A DNA stretch of 44,113 nucleotides from a virus (IMGVR_UViG_3300030333_003999:1-44113), one strand, 5' to 3'. Counted from the stretch's first letter, positions 7,347 to 16,076 are shown. Numbers and translations are program-made. The notes: generated from the sequence alone by a model not told the origin.

Positions 7347-8267
7347 TTACCACGGATTCTTCTTATTGAAATCCGCTATCATATTCTCCATAATCGATGC
7401 TTCGGGACTTTTTTGGTCGTTACCAGCACCTTGACTAGGCTGAACACCCATCGGAGATGGGATTTGCTGAGCTCTCTGAGCTTGTTGAAACTCAGGACTC
7501 GGTCCAACGTTATCTGACTGTGGCGAACCTTTTTGAATCCTATATAACGAAACAAGATTATCTAAACTTAAAGAATTAGGGTCAGACATAGTATCAATAA
7601 ACTCTTTGGCGTCTGAATCGTTAAAACCATAATGACCTGTGAGATGATTATGAACACCTTGCACTTGTTGTTGCTGTGCTTCATAGGCTTCATTTCTTCG
7701 TATCTCATCTTGTCTGGCTCTTTCCTGCTGTTCAAACTTTTCCTGGACTTGCGCAAGTTGATATTCTTGTTTCAATCCATTGTATTCAGTCATTGAATCT
7801 CGCCATTCCTCGTGTTCTTCAAGATACCTAGCACTTTCGCTATTAGGGTCGCTGTATGCTTCTTCCCTACTAAATGTTCTAGGCTTTTTAGGTTTCTCGG
7901 GAGGTGCGGGAAATTGTTCTACAGGCTCTTCCTGCACAGGTTGCTGTATTTGTTGCATTTGGAATTGTTGCTGTTGCATCGCTTCCATTTGCTGCTGTTG
8001 TTGAGCTAGCTGGTTTTGAGCTTTTGCAGCTTGTGACTGCCAGTATTCAAAACGCTTCTCATCATTTTTAGCATTATATTCTTCAGCTTGTTCCTGTACG
8101 GGCTGAGACTGAGGTGTGTCCACTTGGGGGACCTCTTCTGCAGCTTCCATTTCCTGGCTACCAAAAAACGCATCCTCAACTGATGTATTAGAGTCCCCTT
8201 CTGACCATGGGCCTTCAAATGCCTGCTCGGCACCTGTTCCTTGGGGAGTGTCTACATTATCTGTCAT
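7347..8267 (-). CDS. Scaffolding-like protein, Gln-rich
   Basis: A 306-residue protein between portal and capsid genes. It is acidic and Gln-rich, with a disordered N terminus (about 1-60), a long coiled coil with glutamine runs (QNQLAQQQQQMEAMQQQQFQ), a Pro/Glu linker (EEPVEQFPAPPEKPKKPRTF), a second helical segment and a C terminus ending ENMIADFNKKNPW. Length, charge, helix content and gene position match phage scaffolding proteins, which template procapsid assembly and then leave. The start overlaps the portal stop by 4 bases. No protease motif is seen. Confidence 0.7.
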   Translation of the reverse strand: MTDNVDTPQGTGAEQAFEGPWSEGDSNTSVEDAFFGSQEMEAAEEVPQVDTPQSQPVQEQAEEYNAKNDEKRFEYWQSQAAKAQNQLAQQQQQMEAMQQQQFQMQQIQQPVQEEPVEQFPAPPEKPKKPRTFSREEAYSDPNSESARYLEEHEEWRDSMTEYNGLKQEYQLAQVQEKFEQQERARQDEIRRNEAYEAQQQQVQGVHNHLTGHYGFNDSDAKEFIDTMSDPNSLSLDNLVSLYRIQKGSPQSDNVGPSPEFQQAQRAQQIPSPMGVQPSQGAGNDQKSPEASIMENMIADFNKKNPW

Positions 8268-10471
8268 TTCTTTTTACTCGCTTTCGACTTGCTCTTCTCG
8301 CCGCTTGAAGAGGTAGAAGTCTCTTTTTTTATTGAATCAGCGATATCACGCTTGATTACGGCTAAACTATCATCGAGTCGTTTCTCATAAACGGTGCCTG
8401 CAGCTTTTGCCTTATTCTCGACATTATCTAGCTGGGACTTAAACTTCTCGACTTCAATTCGTTTTCTTAAGTTAACGGCTTCTCTATCTCTAGTTTGCAA
8501 GTCGCCTTTTAACTTTTTAATTTCTTGTGTGGCTTGCTCTACTTGACCTCTTAACTGAGTAATTTCATCAGTTCTTTCTAAGACGCCTTCCATATCCCAC
8601 ACTTCTGTTTTCTTCAATACTTCATTTCTATCAATTATACCTTTTTGATAAGCATCCATATGAAATTCTAATTCAGCATATCTATTAGAAGGTAATGTGC
8701 TACCTGATAGATAAATTACATCATATTTTCCAACTGTAATATCATTAAATACTTGTATTTCGCCTGTTTTGTCGTCAACAAGCTTTTTATTAATAACAAA
8801 CTCATTTAAAGAGTTATTAGGTTGTATAACTCTAAATACCTTTTCGGTAGTGTATAATTGCTGCATTAACGGTATTGCTATTTGGGCTACTTTAGTTAAC
8901 CCAGCCTCGATATCAGCTAACTTAGATTTTATCTTTCTTTGTCCAAACTCATCTAAAGATATAGTCGCTTTATATGTTTGAGGCGCAGCTTGAGTATTTC
9001 CCATCATCATTTCGTATAATCCCAGTTGATGGTCAATGTCTGACTTCGCAGTTGTCTCTCCTTGATATAACTCATTTGGCAGAGGCGAAGGCTGTACTGG
9101 CATTGGAGCGCCGTCTGTAGGGTCATAAGGTATAGCAACCCCTGGTTGCGCCCATTTTTCTTCAAAAGTGTTCATATCAACACTGCCTTCTGGAACTAAT
9201 ATTTTAGTATTAGTACTAGTAGTCGCATGAGCTACTATAAGAGAGCGCATTTTATTAATGTATTCTTGCAAACCTTTTACCATCCTAACATCAGACTGTG
9301 GATAAGGCGTTCTAGTATGCAAACTCATAAATGGAACAATAGGATAATCTTCTATTGGCAATTCTCTTTCATATAATAGTTTATCACCAACGATTACACA
9401 CATATGAACTCTTTTAACTTGCACCTGTACTATCTTAATTTTTTGTTGTTGAACCAAATCTCCGATAGTCATCTCTTTCATATTTATTGGTTCTAACGCA
9501 GGAAGAGGTGCATCGGGGGAAATACCGCCCATTTCATTCAACATTTGTCTTTGCTGGGCATGTGTTTGCTGTCTAGCCTGGTCTATTTGAGCTAGTATCT
9601 TCATTGCCTCTTGCTCGTCTTTTATAACCTGGTCATTAACAACCCAAACAGGTTTTTTTAAATATTCCTGATATTCTTCATCCTTCATTAAATATTCTTT
9701 TTTACTGAACTCTTCATAAATACGGAATCTATTAACCATTTTCTTGTAATATCGTTCGTATCCACGAACATATTCAGTGTCCCTAGTTCTATCAACATCT
9801 TCTGGAAAATGAACAGCAGAATCATCCGCCTGACCTGTTTCTGGTCTATCATGGTCAAAATCAGCAGTAACGTTATTTGCGTTCATAATAGCTTTGTTGT
9901 ACATAGGATACAACTTAGCTGCTTGTTCTTTTGTAAATAATCTAGAAACTATAATGTTTTCAGCATCCTGAAAGAACTTATCCCTACTATTTGGGTCAAC
10001 ATATACATCCATTGGGTCTAAATCATGAATACAAACTTCACCCTTACCCATATCCATCATTGGGTCTTGGTATACTTGAATATACCCTAAGCCCATGACA
10101 TAGTAATCATCTATCATTTGACGAACAACTGTTCTGCCATCTGATATATCATACATATACGCAAGCATAGCTGACATAATATGAGCTACTTTATTATCAG
10201 AGTCTTCTCTAGGAGCTACTCTAAACGACGGTCTATTAGCAGACATCATTGCTTTAGCCGCTTCTACGGCAGGATGCACCCTATTAACTACAACAGGCGC
10301 TTGTCCTCTAGCTTTTAAAACATCTTCTTGCTCTTGCGTCCATTGCCTGCCGAGTCTAAATTCTTTGTCTTCCTTAGCATGAGTAGCCCAATTAGCGCGT
10401 TTAGTACTATATTCTCGCCATAACTCTAAAGTCTCATCGACTTTTTTGGGTTTATTTTCGGTATATTCCAT
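8264..10471 (-). CDS. Portal protein, P22-like
   Basis: A 735-residue protein following the terminase. The N-terminal region has WATHAKEDKEFRLGRQWTQEQ, 'QAPVVVNRVHPAVEAAKAMM', 'ANRPSFRVAPREDSDNKVA', and later DYYVMGLGYIQVY and 'HDLDPMDVYVDPNSRD'. These are hallmark stretches of P22-type portal proteins (about 725 residues in P22), which form the dodecameric DNA entry ring. The C-terminal 110 residues form a long coiled coil ending in a Lys/Ser tail, the equivalent of the portal barrel. It shares the operon with terminase (15-base gap) and overlaps the scaffold gene. The length fits the family well. Confidence 0.88.
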   Translation of the reverse strand: MEYTENKPKKVDETLELWREYSTKRANWATHAKEDKEFRLGRQWTQEQEDVLKARGQAPVVVNRVHPAVEAAKAMMSANRPSFRVAPREDSDNKVAHIMSAMLAYMYDISDGRTVVRQMIDDYYVMGLGYIQVYQDPMMDMGKGEVCIHDLDPMDVYVDPNSRDKFFQDAENIIVSRLFTKEQAAKLYPMYNKAIMNANNVTADFDHDRPETGQADDSAVHFPEDVDRTRDTEYVRGYERYYKKMVNRFRIYEEFSKKEYLMKDEEYQEYLKKPVWVVNDQVIKDEQEAMKILAQIDQARQQTHAQQRQMLNEMGGISPDAPLPALEPINMKEMTIGDLVQQQKIKIVQVQVKRVHMCVIVGDKLLYERELPIEDYPIVPFMSLHTRTPYPQSDVRMVKGLQEYINKMRSLIVAHATTSTNTKILVPEGSVDMNTFEEKWAQPGVAIPYDPTDGAPMPVQPSPLPNELYQGETTAKSDIDHQLGLYEMMMGNTQAAPQTYKATISLDEFGQRKIKSKLADIEAGLTKVAQIAIPLMQQLYTTEKVFRVIQPNNSLNEFVINKKLVDDKTGEIQVFNDITVGKYDVIYLSGSTLPSNRYAELEFHMDAYQKGIIDRNEVLKKTEVWDMEGVLERTDEITQLRGQVEQATQEIKKLKGDLQTRDREAVNLRKRIEVEKFKSQLDNVENKAKAAGTVYEKRLDDSLAVIKRDIADSIKKETSTSSSGEKSKSKASKKK

Positions 10472-10486
10472 CTTGCAATTTAACTC

Positions 10487-11986
10487 CTACATAGTCATCC
10501 AATCAAGGAATTTCTTTTTCTTTTTAGTTTTTACCTTATCTTCATCAAATTCTTTGATTCTACAAGGCTTAGCTCCATCAAGAGCAGTCCATATGGCATC
10601 CATAACATCATCATGTCTACCTTTTGGGTAAGATAAGAATTCCTGCTGGCCTTTGATATCTTCTGGTCTAAAATAAAATTGTTTTCTTGCAAACATAGGG
10701 ACCATAGATAAAAGTCTTTCTGACTTCTTAGTTCTTGGTTTTACGCCCGCCTCTAATCCTGGGATGTATAATCCCTCCTCTTTCATAAGTTCTCTTGTCC
10801 CAACTCTTAATGCTTCTTGATACCCAGTTGTTTCTATTTTCATTCTTCTAGGTCTGTACTTCTTATAAGTATTTATAATTGTTTCAGGCTGCTTAGATGG
10901 GGTTATTCGCTCTCTAAAAATGTCTATAGCGTACTTATTATTCTCATTGTCTACACCAATTGTTGCAATAACAAAGTAATCAGCCCTTGCTGACAATGAA
11001 GATGCTGGGTCTACTCCACAATAAACATCTATTGGTATTAGCTTTTCTTCATCTTTATCGAGCTTTTGCACTAATAAAGCTTGACCCGAACGTATTTCAA
11101 AATCATAATGATGCATTTGCATCCATTCTGGTTTGAATGGTGCATTATCAGGAGATTGTGCAATATTCATATATTCCTGATAAAAACCATTCAAGTTCCC
11201 GATACTAGCAAATTCTTCCTTAATTTGCAGTATTCGCTCTCTTGGAAATCGTTCTGGCCATATACTCTTTTCATCGTCATCCCATATCGAATACCATAAC
11301 ACTTTCCATGCAGACGACTGTTTTATCCAATATAAAAAGCAGTCCTCCGATATAACGGTTCCAATCATTACAACCTTTCCATCGTCGGACAGAGATGGTA
11401 TAACAGCTTCTGTCATCCACTTCTTATTCTTAGCCCTGGCTTCAGGCGTAAACGCATTTAACTCTGATTCGAAATCATCTACTATAATAAGATTAGGACG
11501 AGTATCTCCCTCAATAAATCCTCTAACTCTTTGTCCTGTACCTACTGCTATAATTCTAGTACCATTTGCGAGTATGATATCGTTGTTAGTCCATCTTTTA
11601 GCGGTAGTCGGCCCCATATCTCCAAATAACTCTGTAAACTTTTCAGAATGAAATAAATGGTACTTTATCCTAGAAAGGAAGTTTATTGACTGCGCCTGTG
11701 ATTCTGATACAATAACAATGAATAAATCCTCGTCACTACGCTTAAAAGCTAGTTTCCATAGAGGATATATAAGTGAGGTAGTCGTACTTTTGGCTGTGCC
11801 CCGAGGGGCCGCTATTGCGACCCTTCGTTGCTCGCTATCGGATAAGGCTTTATAGATGTTGAAGTGGAAAGGAGGTATCTCCTTTCGGAGGGCTGTTGGG
11901 AAGCAGTACCTTCCAAACAATGCCATACTCTTATATAACTTCTTTAAAGCCTGCTTTTCTGCATAGCGTTTTTCGAAATCATTCAT
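10487..11986 (-). CDS. terL: Terminase large subunit
   Basis: A 499-residue DNA-packaging motor. The ATPase part has Walker A APRGTAKST (residues 60-68), Walker B LIIVDDFE (about 166-173) and a coupling motif VVMIGT (205-210). The C-terminal RNase H-like nuclease shows Asp326 in YCGVDPASS, Glu385 in MKIETTGYQ and the final aspartates in GRHDDVMDAIW (460 and 463), the expected metal-binding set. The length is typical for terminase large subunits of headful- or cohesive-end-packaging podoviruses. It cuts and translocates genome concatemers at the portal. The start overlaps the upstream small-subunit candidate by 8 bases. Confidence 0.93.
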   Translation of the reverse strand: MNDFEKRYAEKQALKKLYKSMALFGRYCFPTALRKEIPPFHFNIYKALSDSEQRRVAIAAPRGTAKSTTTSLIYPLWKLAFKRSDEDLFIVIVSESQAQSINFLSRIKYHLFHSEKFTELFGDMGPTTAKRWTNNDIILANGTRIIAVGTGQRVRGFIEGDTRPNLIIVDDFESELNAFTPEARAKNKKWMTEAVIPSLSDDGKVVMIGTVISEDCFLYWIKQSSAWKVLWYSIWDDDEKSIWPERFPRERILQIKEEFASIGNLNGFYQEYMNIAQSPDNAPFKPEWMQMHHYDFEIRSGQALLVQKLDKDEEKLIPIDVYCGVDPASSLSARADYFVIATIGVDNENNKYAIDIFRERITPSKQPETIINTYKKYRPRRMKIETTGYQEALRVGTRELMKEEGLYIPGLEAGVKPRTKKSERLLSMVPMFARKQFYFRPEDIKGQQEFLSYPKGRHDDVMDAIWTALDGAKPCRIKEFDEDKVKTKKKKKFLDWMTM

Positions 11987-12737
11987 CTAGTGTTTTACTG
12001 GTCGTCCTAGATGCTTCGATATGCGACTCTTCTTGAGTGATATCGTCTATTAAAGTAATAGATTTTGACTCTATTTTGTCTACAGTCTTCTCCATATACT
12101 TTTCTTTCATTCCATGCATATCCTGCAGATTCTCTACAGCACGCATCATACTAGGGACATCTTTCTTGTCCTTAGCTACTTTAATAGCATCTTCTAATAA
12201 GTCAAGAGTATACTTTTCGGTTAACCCATGCTCGTGTAATAGATTAGCTAATTCTTCTCGTACCATCTTTTTAAAGACCTCCGATTTCATTGTTCGTTTC
12301 CATTTACGTCTTTGAGAGTCTGTTACAGACCCTAAAGCCCATTCAATGGCTACATCATAATCTGGTTTTAAAGCATACATAGCTGCTAAGTTTTGCATTT
12401 TAGCTTGACCAGACTGTACTTCTATATAGCTTTTCCCTGTAAAGGTTACATTAGTTTTTCTACCTGCAACCACAAGCTTCTTAGAATCATACTTAGGATT
12501 ATAAAAGGTATAGCCCCAAGCAAAACGAAGATATATGCTAGCGCGGCCGTTTTCCGCCACATACGTTTTTTTCTTGATGACCTTAGAAACATAGTCGTCA
12601 TCACTGATTGCATAATCTTCTTCTTCAGCTTCTTTCCAGTATTTAAATTTAATCCCACGTTCTTCTGCCTCTTTCTTTCGATAAACAGTATAAGTGACCT
12701 TGCCTCGGTCCTTATGGTTAATATCTATGTCGTACAT
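11979..12737 (-). CDS. Terminase small subunit candidate
   Basis: A 252-residue protein directly before and overlapping the large terminase gene. The N-terminal 100 residues are mixed alpha/beta (IYLRFAWGYTFYNPKYDSKKL). The middle has short basic helices (SVTDSQRRKWKRTMKSEVFKKMVREELANLLHEHGLTEKYTLDLLEDAIKVAKDKKD), the kind of helical region found in terminase small subunits. Then come ENLQDMHGMKEKYMEKT and an acidic tail. The 'HGLTEKYTLDLLEDAI' stretch resembles repeated helices of that family. The role of recognising the packaging site rests mainly on gene order; the N-terminal domain is not recognised. Confidence 0.6.
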   Translation of the reverse strand: MYDIDINHKDRGKVTYTVYRKKEAEERGIKFKYWKEAEEEDYAISDDDYVSKVIKKKTYVAENGRASIYLRFAWGYTFYNPKYDSKKLVVAGRKTNVTFTGKSYIEVQSGQAKMQNLAAMYALKPDYDVAIEWALGSVTDSQRRKWKRTMKSEVFKKMVREELANLLHEHGLTEKYTLDLLEDAIKVAKDKKDVPSMMRAVENLQDMHGMKEKYMEKTVDKIESKSITLIDDITQEESHIEASRTTSKTLDE

Positions 12738-13729
12738 TAATCTTTATAGCTCATTAGAGTATTGTAATGGTCCCAGCCTCTATTCCCAGCGGTATCCCAT
12801 TCGCCTGAAGTATAACGGCTATCACCTGCGCCTACATCGCTCCAGTAACCAGATTCGCCCCTATCGCCTGCTACGTACTCTCCAGACTCGTTTAATTGAG
12901 GGTTTACGTATCTTAATTCAGCAGCAGCCCTTTTATAGTCTTTATTTCTTAAGGCCTGTAAAAATCCAGGAAACTTCTTTATACCCTCTTGACCTAGATT
13001 AAAGGTCATATCAGTAACAATTGCTCTCATTTCCTCAGGCATATCGTCAAAACCCTCGCCAATAGCTCTTTTGGCATATTCTTGAGCATGTTCATAGTCT
13101 TTAGTGAATTGCCCAGTAATTTTGTCTTTAGCTACCTTTTTATCATGAAATACTTGATTAGGCGCATAAGATTGGCCTCCAAGCCCATATTCCTCAATTT
13201 CAGCTGGAGTTAGCTTGTGGCCAGCTCCATACGTTAAATGACCCTTAGTATCTGTGTATATAGAATCACTAACTCCTTCATAGTCCATTGTGTTTTGCAT
13301 ATCATTAGTAAGCCCATAATCATTAGTTAGATTATCAAACATTGCATTGCCTGTTTGAATCTCATTAACTAAAGCGTCGTCTACGCTTGTTTTACTTCGC
13401 CCACTATCTTCTGCCTCCGCATTGTTGTTTTCACTCATATCTCCCAAATTGCCTCTATGAGACCATGTTCCATCTGGATTTTGAGTTGCAGGACCAAACA
13501 TGTCTGTAAATGAATCAAAATGCGGATTGCCCAGTGTATGTGGGTCTACGTCCCTATTCTCGCTTAAATCAATCATTTCCCTCTGCCTACCACTTAAATC
13601 ATTTTGGACACTACTTGTGTCGCTATATACAGCTTGTTGCAGATTATTATTATTTTTATGCTTATTCGGAGTTTCTTCTTTAAAATCACTTCCACGCATC
13701 ATGGACATCAATCCACTAAATAGATTCAT
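12737..13729 (-). CDS. T4-type muramidase (GH24) with long N-terminal extension
   Basis: A 330-residue protein. Residues 1-145 are low-complexity, Asn/Asp-rich and probably disordered. From about 148 to 290 it matches T4 lysozyme: catalytic Glu151 (MDYEG), Asp160 (YTDTKG) and Thr166 (HLTYGAGH) keep the exact 9- and 6-residue spacing of T4 E11-D20-T26. A later stretch MTFNLGQEGIKKFPGFLQAL matches the T4 MVFQMG region. It would cleave peptidoglycan glycan strands. There is no signal peptide. The placement before the terminase genes and the long extension suggest either a holin-dependent endolysin or a virion-associated muramidase. Its start overlaps the preceding stop by one base. Confidence 0.85.
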   Translation of the reverse strand: MNLFSGLMSMMRGSDFKEETPNKHKNNNNLQQAVYSDTSSVQNDLSGRQREMIDLSENRDVDPHTLGNPHFDSFTDMFGPATQNPDGTWSHRGNLGDMSENNNAEAEDSGRSKTSVDDALVNEIQTGNAMFDNLTNDYGLTNDMQNTMDYEGVSDSIYTDTKGHLTYGAGHKLTPAEIEEYGLGGQSYAPNQVFHDKKVAKDKITGQFTKDYEHAQEYAKRAIGEGFDDMPEEMRAIVTDMTFNLGQEGIKKFPGFLQALRNKDYKRAAAELRYVNPQLNESGEYVAGDRGESGYWSDVGAGDSRYTSGEWDTAGNRGWDHYNTLMSYKD

Positions 13730-14217
13730 TATATAATTTCCCCTTCACGCTGGGCTTGTTTATAAGCTAAACCAGCTCCTCCACCCATTAATCCTAACTG
13801 AGTAAAGAATTCTATCAATTTTTGCCTTTCAGCGGCTCTTTCGGGGGTTGGAGGGTTCATTCCAGGAGTATAATTACGCAATCTAGCCTGAATATCTGCT
13901 TCCATTCGCACTTCCCTCGCTTTACGCGCACGTGCTAATCGTCTATAAGGGTCAGTTGTTAATGCAGGAACAGATTCGGGGTCTCGCATCCTCTGTCTAC
14001 CTTGAATCTCTCTATTTGCCCATGTTTTTTGTCTATCTGTCATTCCTTTGAGATTACCACTTGCAAATTTTTCTCTAAATGCCTGTCTCCTAGCTGAAGC
14101 TGGTGAAGCTGGCGTGGCCATTGGTGCACCTTTTGTCGATATTTTAAGCTGTTTAGCCTTTTCCAGGCCTTTTTTCACTCCAAATCGCTTAATCAACATT
14201 TGTAGTAATTTTGACAC
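13729..14217 (-). CDS. Basic protein of unknown function with C-terminal hydrophobic segment
   Basis: A 162-residue protein that must start at a GTG (14217), placed in a TAGTG overlap with the tiny upstream ORF. The first two thirds are strongly basic (SARRQAFREKFASGNLKGMT, DPYRRLARARKAREVRMEAD). Near the C terminus a hydrophobic, Gly-rich stretch (IEFFTQLGLMGGGAGLAY) could enter a membrane or pack internally. It is the second gene of the leftward morphogenesis operon, before the muramidase. It could be a lysis accessory or internal virion protein; neither is shown. Confidence 0.5.
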   Translation of the reverse strand: MSKLLQMLIKRFGVKKGLEKAKQLKISTKGAPMATPASPASARRQAFREKFASGNLKGMTDRQKTWANREIQGRQRMRDPESVPALTTDPYRRLARARKAREVRMEADIQARLRNYTPGMNPPTPERAAERQKLIEFFTQLGLMGGGAGLAYKQAQREGEII

Positions 14218-14294
14218 TAAATACCCCCTGAATTCATTTTATTCCCGACACTTGACGAGAATCTATTAGCTAATCTTTTTTTACGTTTTTTCAT
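14217..14294 (-). CDS. 25-residue basic leader-like peptide
   Basis: First ORF of the leftward operon: MKKRKKRLANRFSSSVGNKM then NSGGI and a stop that overlaps the GTG start of the next gene (TAGTG). It has a strong GGAGG five bases before its ATG. Eight of the first 19 residues are Lys or Arg. It may be a functional basic peptide or mainly a translational leader that couples ribosomes onto the GTG-start gene downstream. Confidence 0.45.
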   Translation of the reverse strand: MKKRKKRLANRFSSSVGNKMNSGGI

Positions 14295-14867
14295 ACGACC
14301 TCCGATTTTACCCCATAACTTAAGAAAAAAGCAGACACAATTCCAAATACTACTTTTTCAAGGCCTATAGTACTACTTTGGTAATATACTCTGACTATAC
14401 TAAGAAATATAGCTAAAACTAATAGTAACTACTATAGTACTACTACGTAGTAAAATACACCAATAATGCAAAAAAGCAAGAAAAATTTTCAAAAAAAATA
14501 TTTTAGAATGCGTGCACGCGATATACCGATGATGCCACGTGGCGAAATTAAGCCCTATGGGGGTCAACTCTTGTTGTACAAAAACAATATGTTGCCCCAT
14601 CTCTAGGTAGCTACTCATATCCAACACGAAGCAGTTATACTAGCAGTGTGCTAAACTACAGCACGCTGTTGCTACTGCGATAGTGTTAGGTTGAGTATCT
14701 ATGGTATGCTTAATTACTGTATTACTATTCTTTTACTACACATACGTGTATTAAAAGGTAATACATTCACCACGTGTCTAGTATCATCAACAGCCCCTTC
14801 TAGCACTGCGTGCTAATGCACTTTTGTAATTTAATCAATAATCAAATAAAATAAAGGACATTTCATT
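14295..14867 (+). promoter_or_regulatory. Divergent non-coding control region (promoters/operators, possible origin)
   Basis: No convincing gene in 573 bases between the leftward and rightward clusters. It contains: repeats of CTATAGTACTACT at about 14365 and 14433 with related TAGTA words; an A/T tract at about 14480-14507; two perfect 10-base palindromes 14 bases apart, GCGTGCACGC (14510-14519) and GCCACGTGGC (14534-14543); a hairpin 14641-14674 (tagcagtgtgct with agcacgctgttgcta); and a 6-bp stem with a 3-base loop, TAGCAC-TGC-GTGCTA (14801-14815), about 50 bases before the first rightward gene. Divergent transcription must start here. Operators, promoters for a phage RNA polymerase or a replication origin are all plausible. 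Confidence 0.6.
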
Positions 14868-15185
14868 ATGACTATTAATCAAATTAAAAAAGCTCTGATT
14901 CAAGCAATAAACAACTTGCTTAAATCAGATTCAATGCTTGAACTTTCTTCTTACACTAACAAGAACAAAGAACAAGCATTTTCAATCTTTGGCTTCGATA
15001 TAACCTCACAAGCTCAGTTATCTCAAGATGCCAAAGACGTTCTTGCCAATGCTAGAAAGGCGGGCCTTCGTGCCTCATTCACGCCTTTAAATCCTATCAC
15101 TGGCAAGACCGGTTCCATCTATGTTGGACCGAAGTCTGCCGAACAGAGTGCCTCTGCGGAAGACGCGGTCAACAACATGCTGTAA
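14868..15185 (+). CDS. First rightward (early-type) protein, unknown
   Basis: A 105-residue soluble protein with an N-terminal helix (MTINQIKKALIQAINNLLKS) and a C-terminal half containing KDVLANARKAGLRASFTPLNPITGKTGSIYVGPKS. Codon usage at the end is richer in G/C than in its neighbours. It is preceded by AAAGGA and the long control region, and followed after 8 bases by an intrinsic terminator, so it forms its own transcription unit and is probably strongly expressed early. No family recognised; the 'AnArkaGLrasf...GsIyVGP' stretch could be a small nucleic-acid-binding fold. Confidence 0.65.
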   Translation: MTINQIKKALIQAINNLLKSDSMLELSSYTNKNKEQAFSIFGFDITSQAQLSQDAKDVLANARKAGLRASFTPLNPITGKTGSIYVGPKSAEQSASAEDAVNNML

Positions 15186-15192
15186 CTTGTTT

Positions 15193-15220
15193 AAAAGGGA
15201 AATTTATTTCCCTTTTTTTT
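15193..15220 (+). terminator. Intrinsic terminator
   Basis: A 10-bp perfect stem AAAAGGGAAA / TTTCCCTTTT with a 4-base loop, followed directly by a T-run (eight T in total on the 3' side). It lies 8 bases after the stop of the first rightward gene. This is a textbook Rho-independent terminator. Confidence 0.85.
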
Positions 15221-15232
15221 ATTTATTAATTA

Positions 15233-15259
15233 GTGGTGGTTCTACAACAGAGCCACCAC
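15233..15259 (+). other. Strong intergenic hairpin
   Basis: GTGGTGGTTCT (15233-15243) pairs over 11 positions with AGAGCCACCAC (15249-15259), with one G-U pair and a 5-base loop. It follows the terminator by about 12 bases and precedes a further structured stretch. No T-run follows, so it is not an intrinsic terminator; it may be a 5' structure of the next transcript or a protein-binding hairpin. Confidence 0.55.
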
Positions 15260-15302
15260 ATAAATAGGAGGATATTATTTTCTTATAACTTTAAATGTTC
15301 AG

Positions 15303-15403
15303 AGTGAAGTCCTTAGTTATTATCTATTATAAATCTATGCAAACAGTAATTTAGAGGAAATATAGAGATGTGATGTCTTAAAACTTGTAACTAAGGCACT
15401 GTT
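15303..15403 (+). ncRNA. Predicted structured RNA element 1 (pseudoknot-like)
   Basis: CCTTAGTTA (15311-15319) pairs perfectly with TAACTAAGG (15388-15396), extended by AGTG/CACT across a 4-base bulge. AACAGT (15342-15347), inside the loop, matches ACTGTT (15398-15403) outside it, giving an A-B-A'-B' order compatible with a pseudoknot or switch. No ORF lies here. It precedes the 47-residue gene. Structure is seen only as base complementarity; function is unknown. Confidence 0.4.
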
Positions 15404-15432
15404 AATAATTAATTAAATTAAATGAGGTATAT

Positions 15433-15576
15433 ATGAAAGAATATTATGTTAAATCAATGTTAAGTGGTTTAGTTACTATAGTTATTGCAACAAGTAGTTT
15501 GCAAGCAATCAAGAAAGGACAGAGATTCTTTTCTGAACCAAATAGGAACAAAGTACCAGTTAGATTGTTAAATTAA
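15433..15576 (+). CDS. 47-residue small membrane-type protein
   Basis: ORF with TGAGG seven bases before its ATG. The product begins MKEYYVKSMLSGLVTIVIAT and continues SSLQAIKKGQRFF. Residues about 9-22 are hydrophobic and would form one short membrane segment or a signal-like stretch ending near SSLQA. It is followed 9 bases later by another membrane-protein gene. It is probably an early host-modifying membrane peptide; unknown family. Confidence 0.5.
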   Translation: MKEYYVKSMLSGLVTIVIATSSLQAIKKGQRFFSEPNRNKVPVRLLN

Positions 15577-15585
15577 GGAGAAGTT

Positions 15586-15942
15586 ATGAAATATATTAAA
15601 CCAGATTTCATTTTATTTGGTATAGTTGTTGCATTCTTAATGGCTATTGGTGGTGGTATGTTCTTAAAAGGACTAAGCCATTGGTGGATACTATTAATGA
15701 TTGCATTTGTTTTAATGGCTATTTATGCTGAGCAACATGCTCAAGCTGATGCTGAAGAAGCATACGATAAGTTTATGCGTTCTGATTATTATGACTCTTA
15801 TGAAGCACCAGAGGAATATAATACGCATACTACCGCTGATATTAAAAATATCACTAAATGTAGTAAATGTGGTAATAAAGTTTATGAAATATGTATGTGT
15901 AATCCAGTTTCAAAGACGAAAGGAGCAACAGACTCCGATTAG
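15586..15942 (+). CDS. Membrane protein with C-terminal zinc-ribbon-like cysteines
   Basis: A 118-residue protein. Two adjacent hydrophobic spans occupy about residues 10-31 (FILFGIVVAFLMAIGGGMFL) and 34-47 (WWILLMIAFVLMAI). After an acidic Tyr/Asp/Glu-rich linker, the C terminus carries CSKCGNKVYEICMCN, four cysteines as CxxC...CxC that could bind one metal. Start preceded by AAGGAG. It lies in the run of small early genes and may act on a host inner-membrane target. Not recognised. Confidence 0.6.
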   Translation: MKYIKPDFILFGIVVAFLMAIGGGMFLKGLSHWWILLMIAFVLMAIYAEQHAQADAEEAYDKFMRSDYYDSYEAPEEYNTHTTADIKNITKCSKCGNKVYEICMCNPVSKTKGATDSD

Positions 15943-15979
15943 TCATAAATGGGAGAATAGTAATGTAATATCTAAATAA

Positions 15980-16056
15980 TAATAAAGCACGGATTTATTA
16001 GAGGATACTTTGCGCCGATGGCAAGCTCAGTATTAGTCTCGGTTCGTGCTTTATTA
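15980..16056 (+). ncRNA. Predicted structured RNA element 2
   Basis: TAATAAAGCACG (15980-15991) pairs perfectly over 12 bp with CGTGCTTTATTA (16045-16056). The 53-base interior is relatively G/C-rich (GCGCCGATGGCAAGC) and can form smaller pairs. It occupies the gap between two genes; the next start follows 20 bases later. No tRNA-like loops are present. It may be a small RNA, a processing site or a translation-control element. Confidence 0.45.
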
Positions 16057-16076
16057 CAAAATTAAGGAATAAATAA

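Noticed and set aside
7900-8010. Cys-rich plus-strand ORFs over the scaffold gene
   Set aside because: They are antisense shadows of the CAG/CAA (Gln) runs in the scaffold gene.
14400-14627. 75-residue minus-strand ORF in the control region
   Set aside because: No ribosome-binding site, low-quality composition, and it spans palindromes and the A/T tract.
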